Positions 36,135-45,723 of a stretch of DNA of 64,000 bases are shown here, piece after piece. Below the pieces are notes generated by a model. The model saw only the letters and a list, made by a program, of their open reading frames with translations, had not been told where the DNA came from and made no database searches. A program made the translations under genes and the position numbers. Each line of letters starts with the position of its first letter. Position 1 is the stretch's first letter. Origin of the DNA: Sphingomonas sp. KRR8 (lineage in GTDB: Bacteria; Pseudomonadota; Alphaproteobacteria; Sphingomonadales; Sphingomonadaceae); contig NZ_CP097462.1 of the NCBI RefSeq assembly GCF_023559245.1, positions 62,001 through 126,000 of the forward strand, read 5' to 3'.

Positions 36135-37526
36135 ATGGCTGACTACGACTTCGACGTTCTGATCATCGGCGCCGGCCCCGGCGGCTATGTGGCGGCGATC
36201 CGCGCCGCGCAGCTCGGGCTCAAGACCGCCTGCGTCGAAAGCCGCGAGACGCTCGGCGGCACCTGCCTCAATGTCGGCTGCATCCCCTCCAAGGCGCTGC
36301 TCCACGCGTCCGAGCTGTTCGAGGAGGCCGCCCACGGTCACTTCGCCCAGTGGGGCATCACGGGTGAGTTCAAGCTTGACCTCGACAAGATGCACGGCGG
36401 ACGCAAGGACGCCGTTAAGGGACTCACCCAAGGCATCGAGTTCCTGTTCAAGAAGAACAAGGTCGAATGGCTGAAGGGCCGCGCCAGCTTCACCGGCAAG
36501 GACAGCGTCACCGTCGGTGACCGCACCGTCCGCGCCAAGAACATCGTCGTCGCCACCGGCTCGTCAGTCACTCCGCTGCCGGGCGTCACCATCGATCAGG
36601 AGCGGATCGTCGACTCCACCGGCGCGCTTGAGCTCGCCCAGGTCCCGAGCCATCTCGTGGTGATCGGCGGCGGCGTGATCGGGCTCGAGCTCGGCAGCGT
36701 GTGGCGGCGGCTAGGCGCCAAGGTCACCGTGGTCGAATTCCTCGACCAGATCCTTCCCGGCATGGACGAGGAAGTCCGCAAGGAATCGAACAAGATCTTC
36801 AAGAAGCAGGGGTTCGAGTTCAAGCTCGGCACCAAGGTCACCGGGGTCGAGCGCACCGGTGACGGCGTCCGCGTCAGCGTCGAGCCGTCCAAGGGCGGCG
36901 CGGCCGAGACGATCGAGGCCAGCCACGTGCTGGTCGCCATCGGCCGCCGGCCCAACACCGACGGCCTGAACCTTGAGGCCGCCGGCCTTCAGCTCAACGC
37001 CAAGGGCCAGATCGAGGTCGACCACAGCTTCCGCACGTCGGTGCCCGGCATCTGGGCGATCGGCGACGTGGTTCCCGGCCCGATGCTCGCCCACAAGGCC
37101 GAGGACGAGGGCATCGCCGTGTCGGAGAACGTCGCGGGCCTGACCGGCATCGTGAACCACAACATCATCCCGTCGGTCGTCTACACCACGCCAGAGATCG
37201 CGGGCGTCGGCCTCACCGAGGAGCAGGCCAGGGCGCATGGTGAGGTGAAGGTCGGCAAGTTCCCGATGCTGGCCAACAGCCGCGCCAAGACTAACAAGGA
37301 GCCGGACGGCTTCGTGAAGGTGGTCGCCGACGCCAAGACCGACCGCGTGCTGGGCGTGTGGATGATCAACAATCTCGCCGGCACCATGATTGCGCAGGCC
37401 GCCCAGGCGATGGAGTTCGGCGCCACGTCCGAGGACATCGCTTACACCTGCCACGCCCACCCGACCCACGCCGAAGCCTTCAAGGAAGCGGCCATGGCGG
37501 TGCGCGGCAAGCCGATCCACATCTAA
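36135..37526 (+). CDS. lpdA: Dihydrolipoyl dehydrogenase (E3), 2-oxoglutarate dehydrogenase cluster copy
   Basis: A 463-residue flavoprotein that reoxidises lipoamide. FAD motif [19 protein letters not shown], redox disulfide in GGTCLNVGCIPSKAL, NAD motif VVIGGGVIGLELGSVW, and the C-terminal His-Glu pair in CHAHPTHAEAFKEA. The ATG at 36135 is preferred over 36129 because of spacing from the GAAGGA site. A second, different E3 gene begins at 63715 beside pyruvate dehydrogenase E2, so each complex appears to have its own E3. Confidence 0.97.
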   Translation: MADYDFDVLIIGAGPGGYVAAIRAAQLGLKTACVESRETLGGTCLNVGCIPSKALLHASELFEEAAHGHFAQWGITGEFKLDLDKMHGGRKDAVKGLTQGIEFLFKKNKVEWLKGRASFTGKDSVTVGDRTVRAKNIVVATGSSVTPLPGVTIDQERIVDSTGALELAQVPSHLVVIGGGVIGLELGSVWRRLGAKVTVVEFLDQILPGMDEEVRKESNKIFKKQGFEFKLGTKVTGVERTGDGVRVSVEPSKGGAAETIEASHVLVAIGRRPNTDGLNLEAAGLQLNAKGQIEVDHSFRTSVPGIWAIGDVVPGPMLAHKAEDEGIAVSENVAGLTGIVNHNIIPSVVYTTPEIAGVGLTEEQARAHGEVKVGKFPMLANSRAKTNKEPDGFVKVVADAKTDRVLGVWMINNLAGTMIAQAAQAMEFGATSEDIAYTCHAHPTHAEAFKEAAMAVRGKPIHI

Positions 37527-37572
37527 GCGGCTGAACGCGGCCCACTTGTGCCGGCGCGATTAGCTCGGCACC

Positions 37573-38391
37573 ATGCCTTCGCCGAAGGGGGAGGCGTGGA
37601 TGTTGGCGTTGTTGACGATCGGTTTGGCCGCGATGCAGGCGGCTGCATCACCACGACCTTCGGCCTGGAGCATTGACGAGAGCGACGGCGGCTGCGTGTT
37701 GAAGCAGACGCTGGCGGACGGGACCGCGAGCGTCGAACTCAGCCGCTCGCCGATGTCGTCGAGCACCAGCCTCCATGTTACGCAATCAGGCGTTCGGCAA
37801 CGCGACGAGCGGACGCTGCACGCGGTGGAGGTCGGTTTCGCCAACGGCCAGTGGGCGTCGGCAGAGGGTGCCGTCTACCCGGACGAGCGAGATCGCCGGA
37901 CAATCGCGGTGGAGCTTGACGAAGGCACCATGACGACGTTGTCGCAGGTGCAGCAGGTCACCCTGGCACACCAGGCGCTCGGCCACGTGCCGCTGAACAT
38001 TCGCGATCTGCACCAAGTCGTCCCGGCGCTGCAGCGGTGCGCGAACAAGCATCTTACCGCCTGGGGGATGGACCCGGCCTCCCTGCGCGCACTGGCGAGC
38101 CTGCCGCTGCCTTCGACGTCGCCCAATAGCTGGATCTCATACGACGACTATCCCGATCGCCAGAAGATCTACCTGCGCACCCAGATTATTATCATCCGCC
38201 TCGATGTGGACGTCGCGGGCCGAGCCAGCGCTTGCACGATCCTCAACCCCGACGCGCCGACCGAGTTCAAGGATGCCGCCTGCAAGGCACTGTTGAAGCG
38301 CGCCCGGTTCACGCCGGCGCGGGACGCTCAGGGCGCGGCGGTCGCCGCTCCGACGATCATGCGGATCGGCTTCGCGCCCGTTCTTCTCTGA
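37573..38391 (+). CDS. Secreted protein with TonB-C-like domain, function unknown
   Basis: A 272-residue protein with an N-terminal hydrophobic segment (MLALLTIGLAAMQAAA). The last 80 residues (IIRLDVDVAGRASACTILNPDAPTEFKDAACKALLKRARFTPARD, continuing to the stop) match the pattern of a TonB C-terminal fold, as in energy-transducer-like sphingomonad proteins. No Pro-rich periplasmic spacer is present, so it is not a standard TonB. It lies between lpdA and the convergent sppA. Function not assigned. Confidence 0.6.
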   Translation: MPSPKGEAWMLALLTIGLAAMQAAASPRPSAWSIDESDGGCVLKQTLADGTASVELSRSPMSSSTSLHVTQSGVRQRDERTLHAVEVGFANGQWASAEGAVYPDERDRRTIAVELDEGTMTTLSQVQQVTLAHQALGHVPLNIRDLHQVVPALQRCANKHLTAWGMDPASLRALASLPLPSTSPNSWISYDDYPDRQKIYLRTQIIIIRLDVDVAGRASACTILNPDAPTEFKDAACKALLKRARFTPARDAQGAAVAAPTIMRIGFAPVLL

Positions 38392-38406
38392 CCTTCAGGG
38401 GAAGGA

Positions 38407-40281
38407 CTAACCGAGCCAGCTGACCAGCTTCGCGAACCAGCCCAGATTCTCAGCCTTGATCGTCGCGGGCGCCGGCGCGGCAGCCGCGCACTCCAGGCAT
38501 CGCACCTGGATGGTCGGCCCGCTCAGCACCTCGCGCGCCTGGCTCAGCCCGGCCAGCAGCTCCGCCGAGCCGCGTCCGCCAAGTGTAGCGAAGCCGTCGG
38601 TTTCGTTGGCATCACTGGCGCTGCTGTCATCGTCGTCACGCAGCATCGAATAGAAGGCCGACTTCCAGCTCTTGGGCCGGTCGAGGTAGGTCACGCCGCG
38701 CTCGTCACCCAGTTTGGCCAGCTCGGCCGCCTTGGCGATCGCCTCGTCCATGCTGCCGAAGCCGTCGACCAGGCCGAGCTGCTTGGCCGGACCGCCCGGC
38801 CAAACGCGACCGCCGGCGATGGCGTTGATCTGCTCCGGAGTCTTGCCCCGCGCCTTGGCGACGATTCCGATGAAGCGCGCATAGATGCTGTTCACGCCCA
38901 TCTGCAGCAGCTGACTGGCCTGCGGCGAGGGGCCCTTGAGCAGGTCCGGCTCGCCCGACTGAGGCGTAGTCTTCACCCCATCTGCGCCGACGCCGAGCTT
39001 CTGCAGGGTGCCCTGGAAGCTCGGAAGGACGGCGAAGACGCCGATGGAGCCGGTGATGGTGGAGGGCTCGGCGTAGACCTGGCTGGCCGCGGTCGACACC
39101 CAATAGCCGCCGGAGGCCGCGACATTGCCCATGGAGGCGACCACCGGGATGCCCTTGGCCTTGGCCTGGAGCAGCGCCTGCCGGATGCGCTCGGAGCCGG
39201 TTACCGACCCGCCCGGCGAGTCGATACGAACGACCAGCGCCTTGAGCTTGCCGCTGCGGACGCCCTTTTCGATCACGTTGGCGATGCTGTCGCCGCCGGC
39301 GGTCCCAAGCGGCGCCTTGCCGTCGACGATGGTGCCGGCGACCGTCACAATGCCGATCGGACCGTTGCGGTCCTCGTGCACCTTGTCCGCCGCGTACGCG
39401 GCAAGCGAGATGTGCTTGTAGCCGCCGCGTTCCTTGGCGGCCGCGCCGCCCAGCTCGGCCAGCCGGGCTTCGAACTGCTGGCGCTCGCCGACCTTGTCGA
39501 CCAGCCCGGAGCGCAGCGCTGCCTGGGCGAAATCACCGTTGGCGGCGGTCACCGCGCCGGCCATGTTCTGGAGGTACGGGTCGATCGCCGCCTTCGGCCG
39601 CGCGGTATGGACGTCCTCGCGCCATGCCTCCAGCAGGTTGGCGGCGAGCGCCTGGGCATTCTCGCGCGCTTCGGGCGACATGTCTGACCGGATGTAGGGC
39701 TCCACCGCGCTCTTGAAGGCGCCGACGCGATAGACGTTGGCGGTGACGCCAAGCTTGTCCATCAAACCCTTGAAGTAGAGGTTGTTGCCGCCGGGCCCGG
39801 CCAGCGCGACCGTGCCGAGCGGATTGAGCCACACTTCCGAGGCGTGCGCCGCCAGCTGGTAGCTGCTGTCGGTGTAAGCAGTGGCATAGGCCACGACCGG
39901 CTTGCCGGCCCGGCGAAGCTGATCGAGGGCGCCGCCGACGTCGTGCAGGGCAGCCTGTCCGCCGCCCATGAAGTTGTCGAGGTCGAGCGCCACGGCCTTG
40001 ACCCGATTGTCATTCTTGGCGGCGAGCAGCGCGGCGCGCAGCTGGCGCAGGCTGTACTGGCGCGGCCCGGCTGAACCGCCGAACGCGGCCACCGGATCGC
40101 TCTCGGCCGGCTGCTCGACGATCGACCCCTTGAGCGCCACGTCGAGCACACCGTCGCCGACCGGCGCCGCCCGGTGCGACAGGATGGCATAGAGCGTTCC
40201 GAAGAACAGCAGCATGAAGATGAGGACCAGCGCGTCCTTGATCCCGACCAGCAGCTGCCAGACACCGCGCACGAACTTCAT
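38407..40281 (-). CDS. sppA: Signal peptide peptidase SppA (67K type)
   Basis: A 624-residue membrane serine protease that degrades cleaved signal peptides. One N-terminal membrane anchor (residues 13-33), then two tandem SppA domains. The Ser/Lys dyad is Lys190 (YRVGAFKSAVEP) and Ser390 (MGNVAASGGYW), with the 200-residue spacing expected for the long-form enzyme. The C-terminal 80 residues hold an acidic stretch and a CLEC motif. The start MKFVRGVWQL at 40281 is used although the frame is open far upstream. Divergent from the MATE exporter with a 93-bp gap. Confidence 0.92.
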   Translation of the reverse strand: MKFVRGVWQLLVGIKDALVLIFMLLFFGTLYAILSHRAAPVGDGVLDVALKGSIVEQPAESDPVAAFGGSAGPRQYSLRQLRAALLAAKNDNRVKAVALDLDNFMGGGQAALHDVGGALDQLRRAGKPVVAYATAYTDSSYQLAAHASEVWLNPLGTVALAGPGGNNLYFKGLMDKLGVTANVYRVGAFKSAVEPYIRSDMSPEARENAQALAANLLEAWREDVHTARPKAAIDPYLQNMAGAVTAANGDFAQAALRSGLVDKVGERQQFEARLAELGGAAAKERGGYKHISLAAYAADKVHEDRNGPIGIVTVAGTIVDGKAPLGTAGGDSIANVIEKGVRSGKLKALVVRIDSPGGSVTGSERIRQALLQAKAKGIPVVASMGNVAASGGYWVSTAASQVYAEPSTITGSIGVFAVLPSFQGTLQKLGVGADGVKTTPQSGEPDLLKGPSPQASQLLQMGVNSIYARFIGIVAKARGKTPEQINAIAGGRVWPGGPAKQLGLVDGFGSMDEAIAKAAELAKLGDERGVTYLDRPKSWKSAFYSMLRDDDDSSASDANETDGFATLGGRGSAELLAGLSQAREVLSGPTIQVRCLECAAAAPAPATIKAENLGWFAKLVSWLG

Positions 40282-40374
40282 CGACCCGCTCTCCTTTTGC
40301 GTGGCGGTGGTTAGCCGAGCCGCACAGGCTGCGCCATAGGTGACGAAGGCCACGTCCCACGCTAGGGCGCCGCG

Positions 40375-41766
40375 ATGCCGCGTGCGCTCGCCGCCGCTCC
40401 CGCCAGCTGGCGCGACGAGCTCCGCGCCAGCCTTGCGCTGGCTTGGCCGCTGGTGCTGTCCAACCTCGCCGCCAATGCGATCACGACCACCGACGTGCTC
40501 ATGCTCGGACGGCTCAGTCCGCAGGCACTCGCCGCTTCTGCCCTGGCGGTGAACTTCTTCAGCCTCATCCTCTTCACCGGGGTCGGCCTGACCTATGCCA
40601 TCGCGCCGATGATCGCCTCGGCGCTCGGGCGCAAGGTCGAGGCGGTGCGTGAAAGCCGCCGAAGCTTCCGAATGGGCCTGTGGCTGGTGGCCTTCTACGG
40701 CCTGTTCGGAATGGCGCTGCTCAGCCTGGTCGAGCCGCTCTGCCATCTGCTCGGTCAGGACCCTCAGCTGAGCGCCGCCGCCGGCCGCTTCATGGCCGTG
40801 CTCCGCTGGGCGTTGATCCCGGGGCTGCTGGTCTTCCTTTTCCGCACCGCCCTGACCGCCTTCGACCGCACACCGGTGACGCTGGTGGTAGCGCTGGGTG
40901 GGGTGGCCCTGAACGTGCTGCTCAATTGGGCGCTGATTTTTGGCCACCTCGGCCTCCCCGCGCTGGGCATGGAGGGTTCGGCGCTCAGCACCGTCATCAC
41001 CAACAGCGCCATGGCGCTGGCGCTTGGGACAGCCGTCGCCCGGATGAAGCGGCTGCGGATCATGCACCTGTTCGGCCGCTGGTGGCGGGCGGACTGGCCA
41101 CGTTTCCGCGAGCTGGTGAAGCTCGGCACACCCATCGCCCTGACCTGGTCGTTCGAGGTGAGCGTGTTCTCGTGCGCGGTCTATCTCATGGGCCTGATCG
41201 ACACGACCAGCGTTGCCGCCCACGTCATCGCGCTGCAGATCGCGGCCTTCGCCTTCATGGTTCCGCTGGGTCTCAGCCAGGCCGCAACCGTTCGGGTCGG
41301 CTATGCCCATGGCGCGCGGGATCCCGTGTGGGTGGGCCGCGCCGGGCGGGTGGCGCTTGGCTGCGCGCTCGGCTTCGCGCTCGTCTCCGCACTCGCCATG
41401 TGCCTGTTCCCGCGCCAACTCGCCGGGCTGTTCCTCGACATGGACGCGCCCGCCAGCGCCGCGGTCCTCGCGCTTGCCGTCCAGTTCCTGCTCGTCGCCG
41501 CCGTCTTCCAGCTGGCGGACGGAGCGCAGGTGATCGGCGCCGCCGTGCTGCGCGGGCTGCATGATACGCGGGTGCCGATGCTGTTCGCTGCCTTTGGCTA
41601 TTGGGTGATCGGCCTTGGTTGCGGCGCGGCGCTGGCCTTCCTCACGCCGTTGAAGGGCGTCGGCATCTGGATCGGCCTTGCACTTGGTCTTGCGGCGGTG
41701 TCAGCGATGATGTGGTGGCGGTGGAGCCGCCGTTCCCGCCTCGGCCTGGTGCCCGCCACCGCGTAA
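40375..41766 (+). CDS. MATE-family multidrug/cation efflux protein
   Basis: A 463-residue exporter with about twelve membrane segments. The family features are ANAITTTDVLMLGRLSPQALAA in helix 1-2, YAIAPMIASALGRK, and the second-half repeat PLGLSQAATVRVGYAHGARD. It uses Na+ or H+ gradients in homologues; the substrate is not predictable. It ends about 60 bp before the groESL CIRCE element. Confidence 0.92.
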   Translation: MPRALAAAPASWRDELRASLALAWPLVLSNLAANAITTTDVLMLGRLSPQALAASALAVNFFSLILFTGVGLTYAIAPMIASALGRKVEAVRESRRSFRMGLWLVAFYGLFGMALLSLVEPLCHLLGQDPQLSAAAGRFMAVLRWALIPGLLVFLFRTALTAFDRTPVTLVVALGGVALNVLLNWALIFGHLGLPALGMEGSALSTVITNSAMALALGTAVARMKRLRIMHLFGRWWRADWPRFRELVKLGTPIALTWSFEVSVFSCAVYLMGLIDTTSVAAHVIALQIAAFAFMVPLGLSQAATVRVGYAHGARDPVWVGRAGRVALGCALGFALVSALAMCLFPRQLAGLFLDMDAPASAAVLALAVQFLLVAAVFQLADGAQVIGAAVLRGLHDTRVPMLFAAFGYWVIGLGCGAALAFLTPLKGVGIWIGLALGLAAVSAMMWWRWSRRSRLGLVPATA

Positions 41767-41785
41767 AATTTTGCTGAACCCCATG

Positions 41786-41814
41786 TTGACAGGGGTGGGC
41801 GCCGCACCCAAATG
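41786..41814 (+). promoter_or_regulatory. Candidate groESL promoter
   Basis: A TTGACA -35 hexamer lies at 41786-41791 and a poor AT-containing -10 region (CAAATG) 17 bp later. The CIRCE element begins 12 bp further on, where a repressor would block the transcription start. The -10 match is weak, so this is tentative. Confidence 0.35.
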
Positions 41815-41825
41815 CCCCCTGTCGC

Positions 41826-41850
41826 TGGCACTCTCCCAGGGGGAGTGCCA
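41826..41850 (+). promoter_or_regulatory. CIRCE element (HrcA operator) upstream of groES
   Basis: Inverted repeat TGGCACTC-N9-GAGTGCCA, arms 41826-41833 and 41843-41850, close to the CIRCE consensus TTAGCACTC-N9-GAGTGCTAA. It lies 45 bp before the groES ATG. HrcA binding at CIRCE is the standard repression of groESL in alphaproteobacteria; hrcA itself is not in the window. Confidence 0.92.
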
Positions 41851-41895
41851 ATGCGAAACTGGTTCAACATGAAGAGCAGAAAAGGGGCGTAAGCA

Positions 41896-42183
41896 ATGGC
41901 TTTCAGGCCGCTTCACGATCGAGTCCTCGTCCGTCGAGTCGAGGCGGAAGAGAAGACCGCTGGCGGGATCATCATTCCCGACACCGCCAAGGAAAAGCCG
42001 CAGGAAGGCGAAGTCGTCTCCGTCGGCACCGGCGCGCGCAGCGATGACGGCACCGTCCACCCGCTCGAGGTCAAGAGCGGCGACCGCATCCTGTTCGGCA
42101 AGTGGTCGGGCACCGAGGTCAAGGTCGACGGCGAAGACCTCATTATCATGAAGGAAAGCGACATCCTCGGGATCGTCGGCTGA
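41896..42183 (+). CDS. groS: Co-chaperonin GroES
   Basis: A 95-residue 10-kDa chaperonin lid. N-terminal [33 protein letters not shown], with the mobile loop around [12 protein letters not shown], and C-terminal [15 protein letters not shown] are diagnostic. It is first in the groES-groEL operon under CIRCE control, 71 bp before groEL. Confidence 0.98.
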   Translation: MAFRPLHDRVLVRRVEAEEKTAGGIIIPDTAKEKPQEGEVVSVGTGARSDDGTVHPLEVKSGDRILFGKWSGTEVKVDGEDLIIMKESDILGIVG

Positions 42184-42221
42184 CTTCTCTGACGGGCGCC
42201 CACCGGGCGACCGTCATTTGA

Positions 42222-43904
<1,683 letters not shown>

Positions 43905-43914
43905 GCCAAGCCGG

Positions 43915-43958
43915 CCGGGGCCAGCGAAGGCAGTCGCAGACTGCCGAACTGGCCCCGG
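43915..43958 (+). terminator. Nested hairpin after groEL
   Basis: Outer arms CCGGGGCCAG (43915-43924) and CTGGCCCCGG (43949-43958), 10 bp, enclose an inner 7-bp hairpin GGCAGTC-gca-GACTGCC (43929-43945). It begins 10 bp after the groEL stop. There is no T-run, so it may act as an mRNA 3' stabiliser or a factor-assisted terminator. Confidence 0.6.
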
Positions 43959-44004
43959 ACTCGGCGATGGCCGGACGGCCTGCTGCGCAGCAGACAAGAC
44001 CGAC

Positions 44005-44027
44005 GTCACGGGAGTCACTCCCGTGAC
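44005..44027. terminator. Second perfect hairpin between groEL and the convergent lipoprotein gene
   Basis: GTCACGGGAG-tca-CTCCCGTGAC: a 10-bp perfect stem with a 3-nt loop, 16 bp beyond the stop of the convergent gene at 44043. A perfect 14-bp palindrome (CTGCTGCGCAGCAG) lies at 43980-43993. It probably serves as a bidirectional end signal. Confidence 0.5.
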
Positions 44028-44042
44028 GGCCACGCCCGAAGT

Positions 44043-44225
44043 TTAGTTCACGTTCCCAGAAGGGTCGGCGTCTCCGGACGGCGGCCCTTCGTCGTTTCCA
44101 AGGCTGTTCAGATCCGCTTCTGCGTTGTCCAGCTGCGCCGCCTCCTGGGCGGTAGGCGCGGGCGGACGCTGATCGCGCTGGCATCCCGCCATCATCAGCG
44201 AAGCCATAAGCAGCCACAGTCGCAT
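44043..44225 (-). CDS. Small lipoprotein, function unknown
   Basis: A 60-residue product. Start MRLWLLMASLMMAGC at 44225 gives a lipoprotein signal with lipobox ending at Cys15. The mature part is acidic and Ala/Asp/Pro rich (AQLDNAEADLNSLGNDEG). It would be anchored in a membrane. No domain is recognised. It lies after a hairpin that ends the preceding lipoprotein gene, so the two may be separate transcripts. Confidence 0.55.
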   Translation of the reverse strand: MRLWLLMASLMMAGCQRDQRPPAPTAQEAAQLDNAEADLNSLGNDEGPPSGDADPSGNVN

Positions 44226-44243
44226 TGGCGGAACTCCAACGAA

Positions 44244-44275
44244 GAAGGGCCGCCCGGTCACCCGGACGGCCCTTC
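44244..44275 (-). terminator. Terminator hairpin after the 44309-44572 lipoprotein gene
   Basis: Arms GAAGGGCCG and CGGCCCTTC (9 bp) with inner CCGG/CCGG pairing; on the minus strand the stem is followed by TTCGTT. Placed 33 bp after the stop of the lipoprotein gene. Confidence 0.6.
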
Positions 44276-44308
44276 AGTCTTAGCAGCTTGTTGCCAAGCT
44301 GGCCCGAA

Positions 44309-44572
44309 TTAACGGGTCGCGTTCTCGGTCGCGTTGGCGACGTTCGAGGCGCCATTGGCAACCGCGTCCGCACCGTTCGAGACGGCATTGCCGGCCGCGT
44401 CGAGCGCGTTGTCGGCGGCGACGCCGGCGTTGTCGAGCGACGCGTTGGTGTCGGTCGTCGTCTCGGTGGTGACCGTGTTCTCGGTGGTGACCGTGTTGGT
44501 GTCGGTCTTCTTGTTGCAGGCGACGAGGGTCAGGCCGGCAACCGCAACGGCGACGATAGCAATCTTCTTCAT
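44309..44572 (-). CDS. Small Ala/Asn/Thr-rich lipoprotein, function unknown
   Basis: An 87-residue product starting MKKIAIVAVAVAGLTLVAC, a lipoprotein signal with lipobox ending at Cys19. A Thr-rich tract (TDTNTVTTENTVTTETTTD) leads into Ala/Asn repeats (GNAVSNGADAVANGASNVAN). It resembles the small Lpp-like or entericidin-type repeats seen in sphingomonads, but no function can be assigned. Start at 44572 is preferred because of the signal peptide. Confidence 0.65.
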   Translation of the reverse strand: MKKIAIVAVAVAGLTLVACNKKTDTNTVTTENTVTTETTTDTNASLDNAGVAADNALDAAGNAVSNGADAVANGASNVANATENATR

Positions 44573-44731
44573 GGATCCATCCCTATCTTCAGCCTCGCTC
44601 CGCCCTCGGAGCGAGAAGCCAGGCAAGCCACATGTTTGCGGTCAGGCCAGCGCGCGGATTTAGGTGAGGGGAGGGGCGGGCGCAATAAACTTTTGCGACG
44701 AGCCGTTTTCGGCAGCTCCGACGGTTTCTCC

Positions 44732-44760
44732 TTGCACCTCATATAAAGACTTCTTTATAT
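44732..44760 (+). promoter_or_regulatory. Promoter of the arsR-metF-metH operon, overlapped by operator
   Basis: TTGCAC at 44732-44737 and TTATAT at 44755-44760 are separated by 17 bp, a good -35/-10 pair. The -10 lies inside the right arm of the palindrome at 44741-44760. Transcription would start about 7 bp later, within a few bases of the GTG at 44770, so the message could be leaderless. A bound repressor would cover the -10. Confidence 0.55.
44741..44760 (+). promoter_or_regulatory. Predicted SAM-cycle operator before the ArsR-methyltransferase gene
   Basis: ATATAAAG-ACTT-CTTTATAT: perfect 8-bp arms with a 4-bp spacer, ending 9 bp before the GTG start. Same layout as the site before metK (6689-6708). 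Autoregulation plus control of metF, metH and metK is inferred. Confidence 0.8.
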
Positions 44761-44769
44761 CCTTATCCC

Positions 44770-45723
44770 GTGTCCTTGAACCTTCCCCTCGCCGACCTGT
44801 TTCAGGCGCTCGCCGATCCGACCCGGCTGCGAATCCTGGCGCTCCTGCGTGAGCTGGAACTTTCGGTCGGTGAGCTGGCCCAGTTGCTCGGCCAAAGCCA
44901 GCCGCGGGTGTCCAGGCATGTAAAGATCCTGGTTGATGCCGGCGCGCTCGAGCGGCGCAAGGAAGGCAGCTGGGTCTTCCTGACGCTCGCTCGGCCGGAC
45001 GTGGCCGAGGCACTGTCCACGCTGGCGGACGAGGCGACCGCCGCCGCCTTCGCGGCCGACCGCACGCGCCTCGCCGCCGTCCGCCGCGACCGCGCGGCCG
45101 CGGCCGAACTCTACTTCGCCGCCAACGCCCACGTCTGGGATGAAATCCGCTCCCTCCATGTCGCGGAAAGCGAAGTCGAGCAGGCGATCGTCCGTGCGCT
45201 CGGAGCGGGACCGCTCGGCCGCCTGGTCGACATCGGTACCGGCACCGGCCGGATGATCGAGCTGTTCGGACCCACCGCCGAGCAGGCCATCGGCATCGAC
45301 AAGTCGAGCGAGATGCTGCGCTTCGCCCGCGCCAAGCTGGAGGCTGCGGCCGTGCCCGCCTCCCTGCGCCAGGGCGACATGTACGCCTTGCCCCTGCCCG
45401 ACGGCAGCGCCGACGTCGTCCTGCTTCACCAGGTGCTGCACTATGCGCAGGTCCCCGGTCAGGCAATCGCCGAAGCGGCGCGGCTGCTCGGGCCCGGCGG
45501 CCGGCTGCTGATCGTCGATTTCGCCCCGCATGAACGCGAGGAATTGCGCGAGCGGGCGGAGCATGCGCGGCTGGGCTTTGCCGACGAGGCCGTGCTCGGC
45601 TGGCTTGGGGAGGCCGGGCTCACCGGCCAGGTCGTCGAGCACCTCGCTGGCGGTGAACTGACTGTCACCCTCTGGGCCGGCGCCAAGCAGCCGGTTCGCC
45701 TTCCCCGCCGGAGAGCCGCATGA
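44770..45723 (+). CDS. ArsR-family regulator fused to a SAM-dependent methyltransferase domain (SahR/SamR-like)
   Basis: A 317-residue two-domain protein. Residues 5-85 are an ArsR winged helix (FQALADPTRLRILALLRELEL, GQSQPRVSRHVKILVDAGALERRKEG). Residues about 115-310 form a class I methyltransferase with SAM motif DIGTGTG at 154-160, an acidic strand end in AIGIDKS, and VVLLHQVLHYAQVP. No metal-binding Cys pair of arsenic sensors is present. The gene precedes metF and metH with a 4-bp overlap, and a matching operator precedes metK, so it most likely senses SAM or SAH through the methyltransferase fold. Whether it methylates anything is unknown. GTG start. Confidence 0.88.
   Translation: MSLNLPLADLFQALADPTRLRILALLRELELSVGELAQLLGQSQPRVSRHVKILVDAGALERRKEGSWVFLTLARPDVAEALSTLADEATAAAFAADRTRLAAVRRDRAAAAELYFAANAHVWDEIRSLHVAESEVEQAIVRALGAGPLGRLVDIGTGTGRMIELFGPTAEQAIGIDKSSEMLRFARAKLEAAAVPASLRQGDMYALPLPDGSADVVLLHQVLHYAQVPGQAIAEAARLLGPGGRLLIVDFAPHEREELRERAEHARLGFADEAVLGWLGEAGLTGQVVEHLAGGELTVTLWAGAKQPVRLPRRRAA

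Noticed and set aside
40282..41562. N-terminal extension of sppA across the MATE gene
   Set aside because: The extension is antisense to a clear exporter. The signal anchor at MKFVRGVWQL marks the true start.
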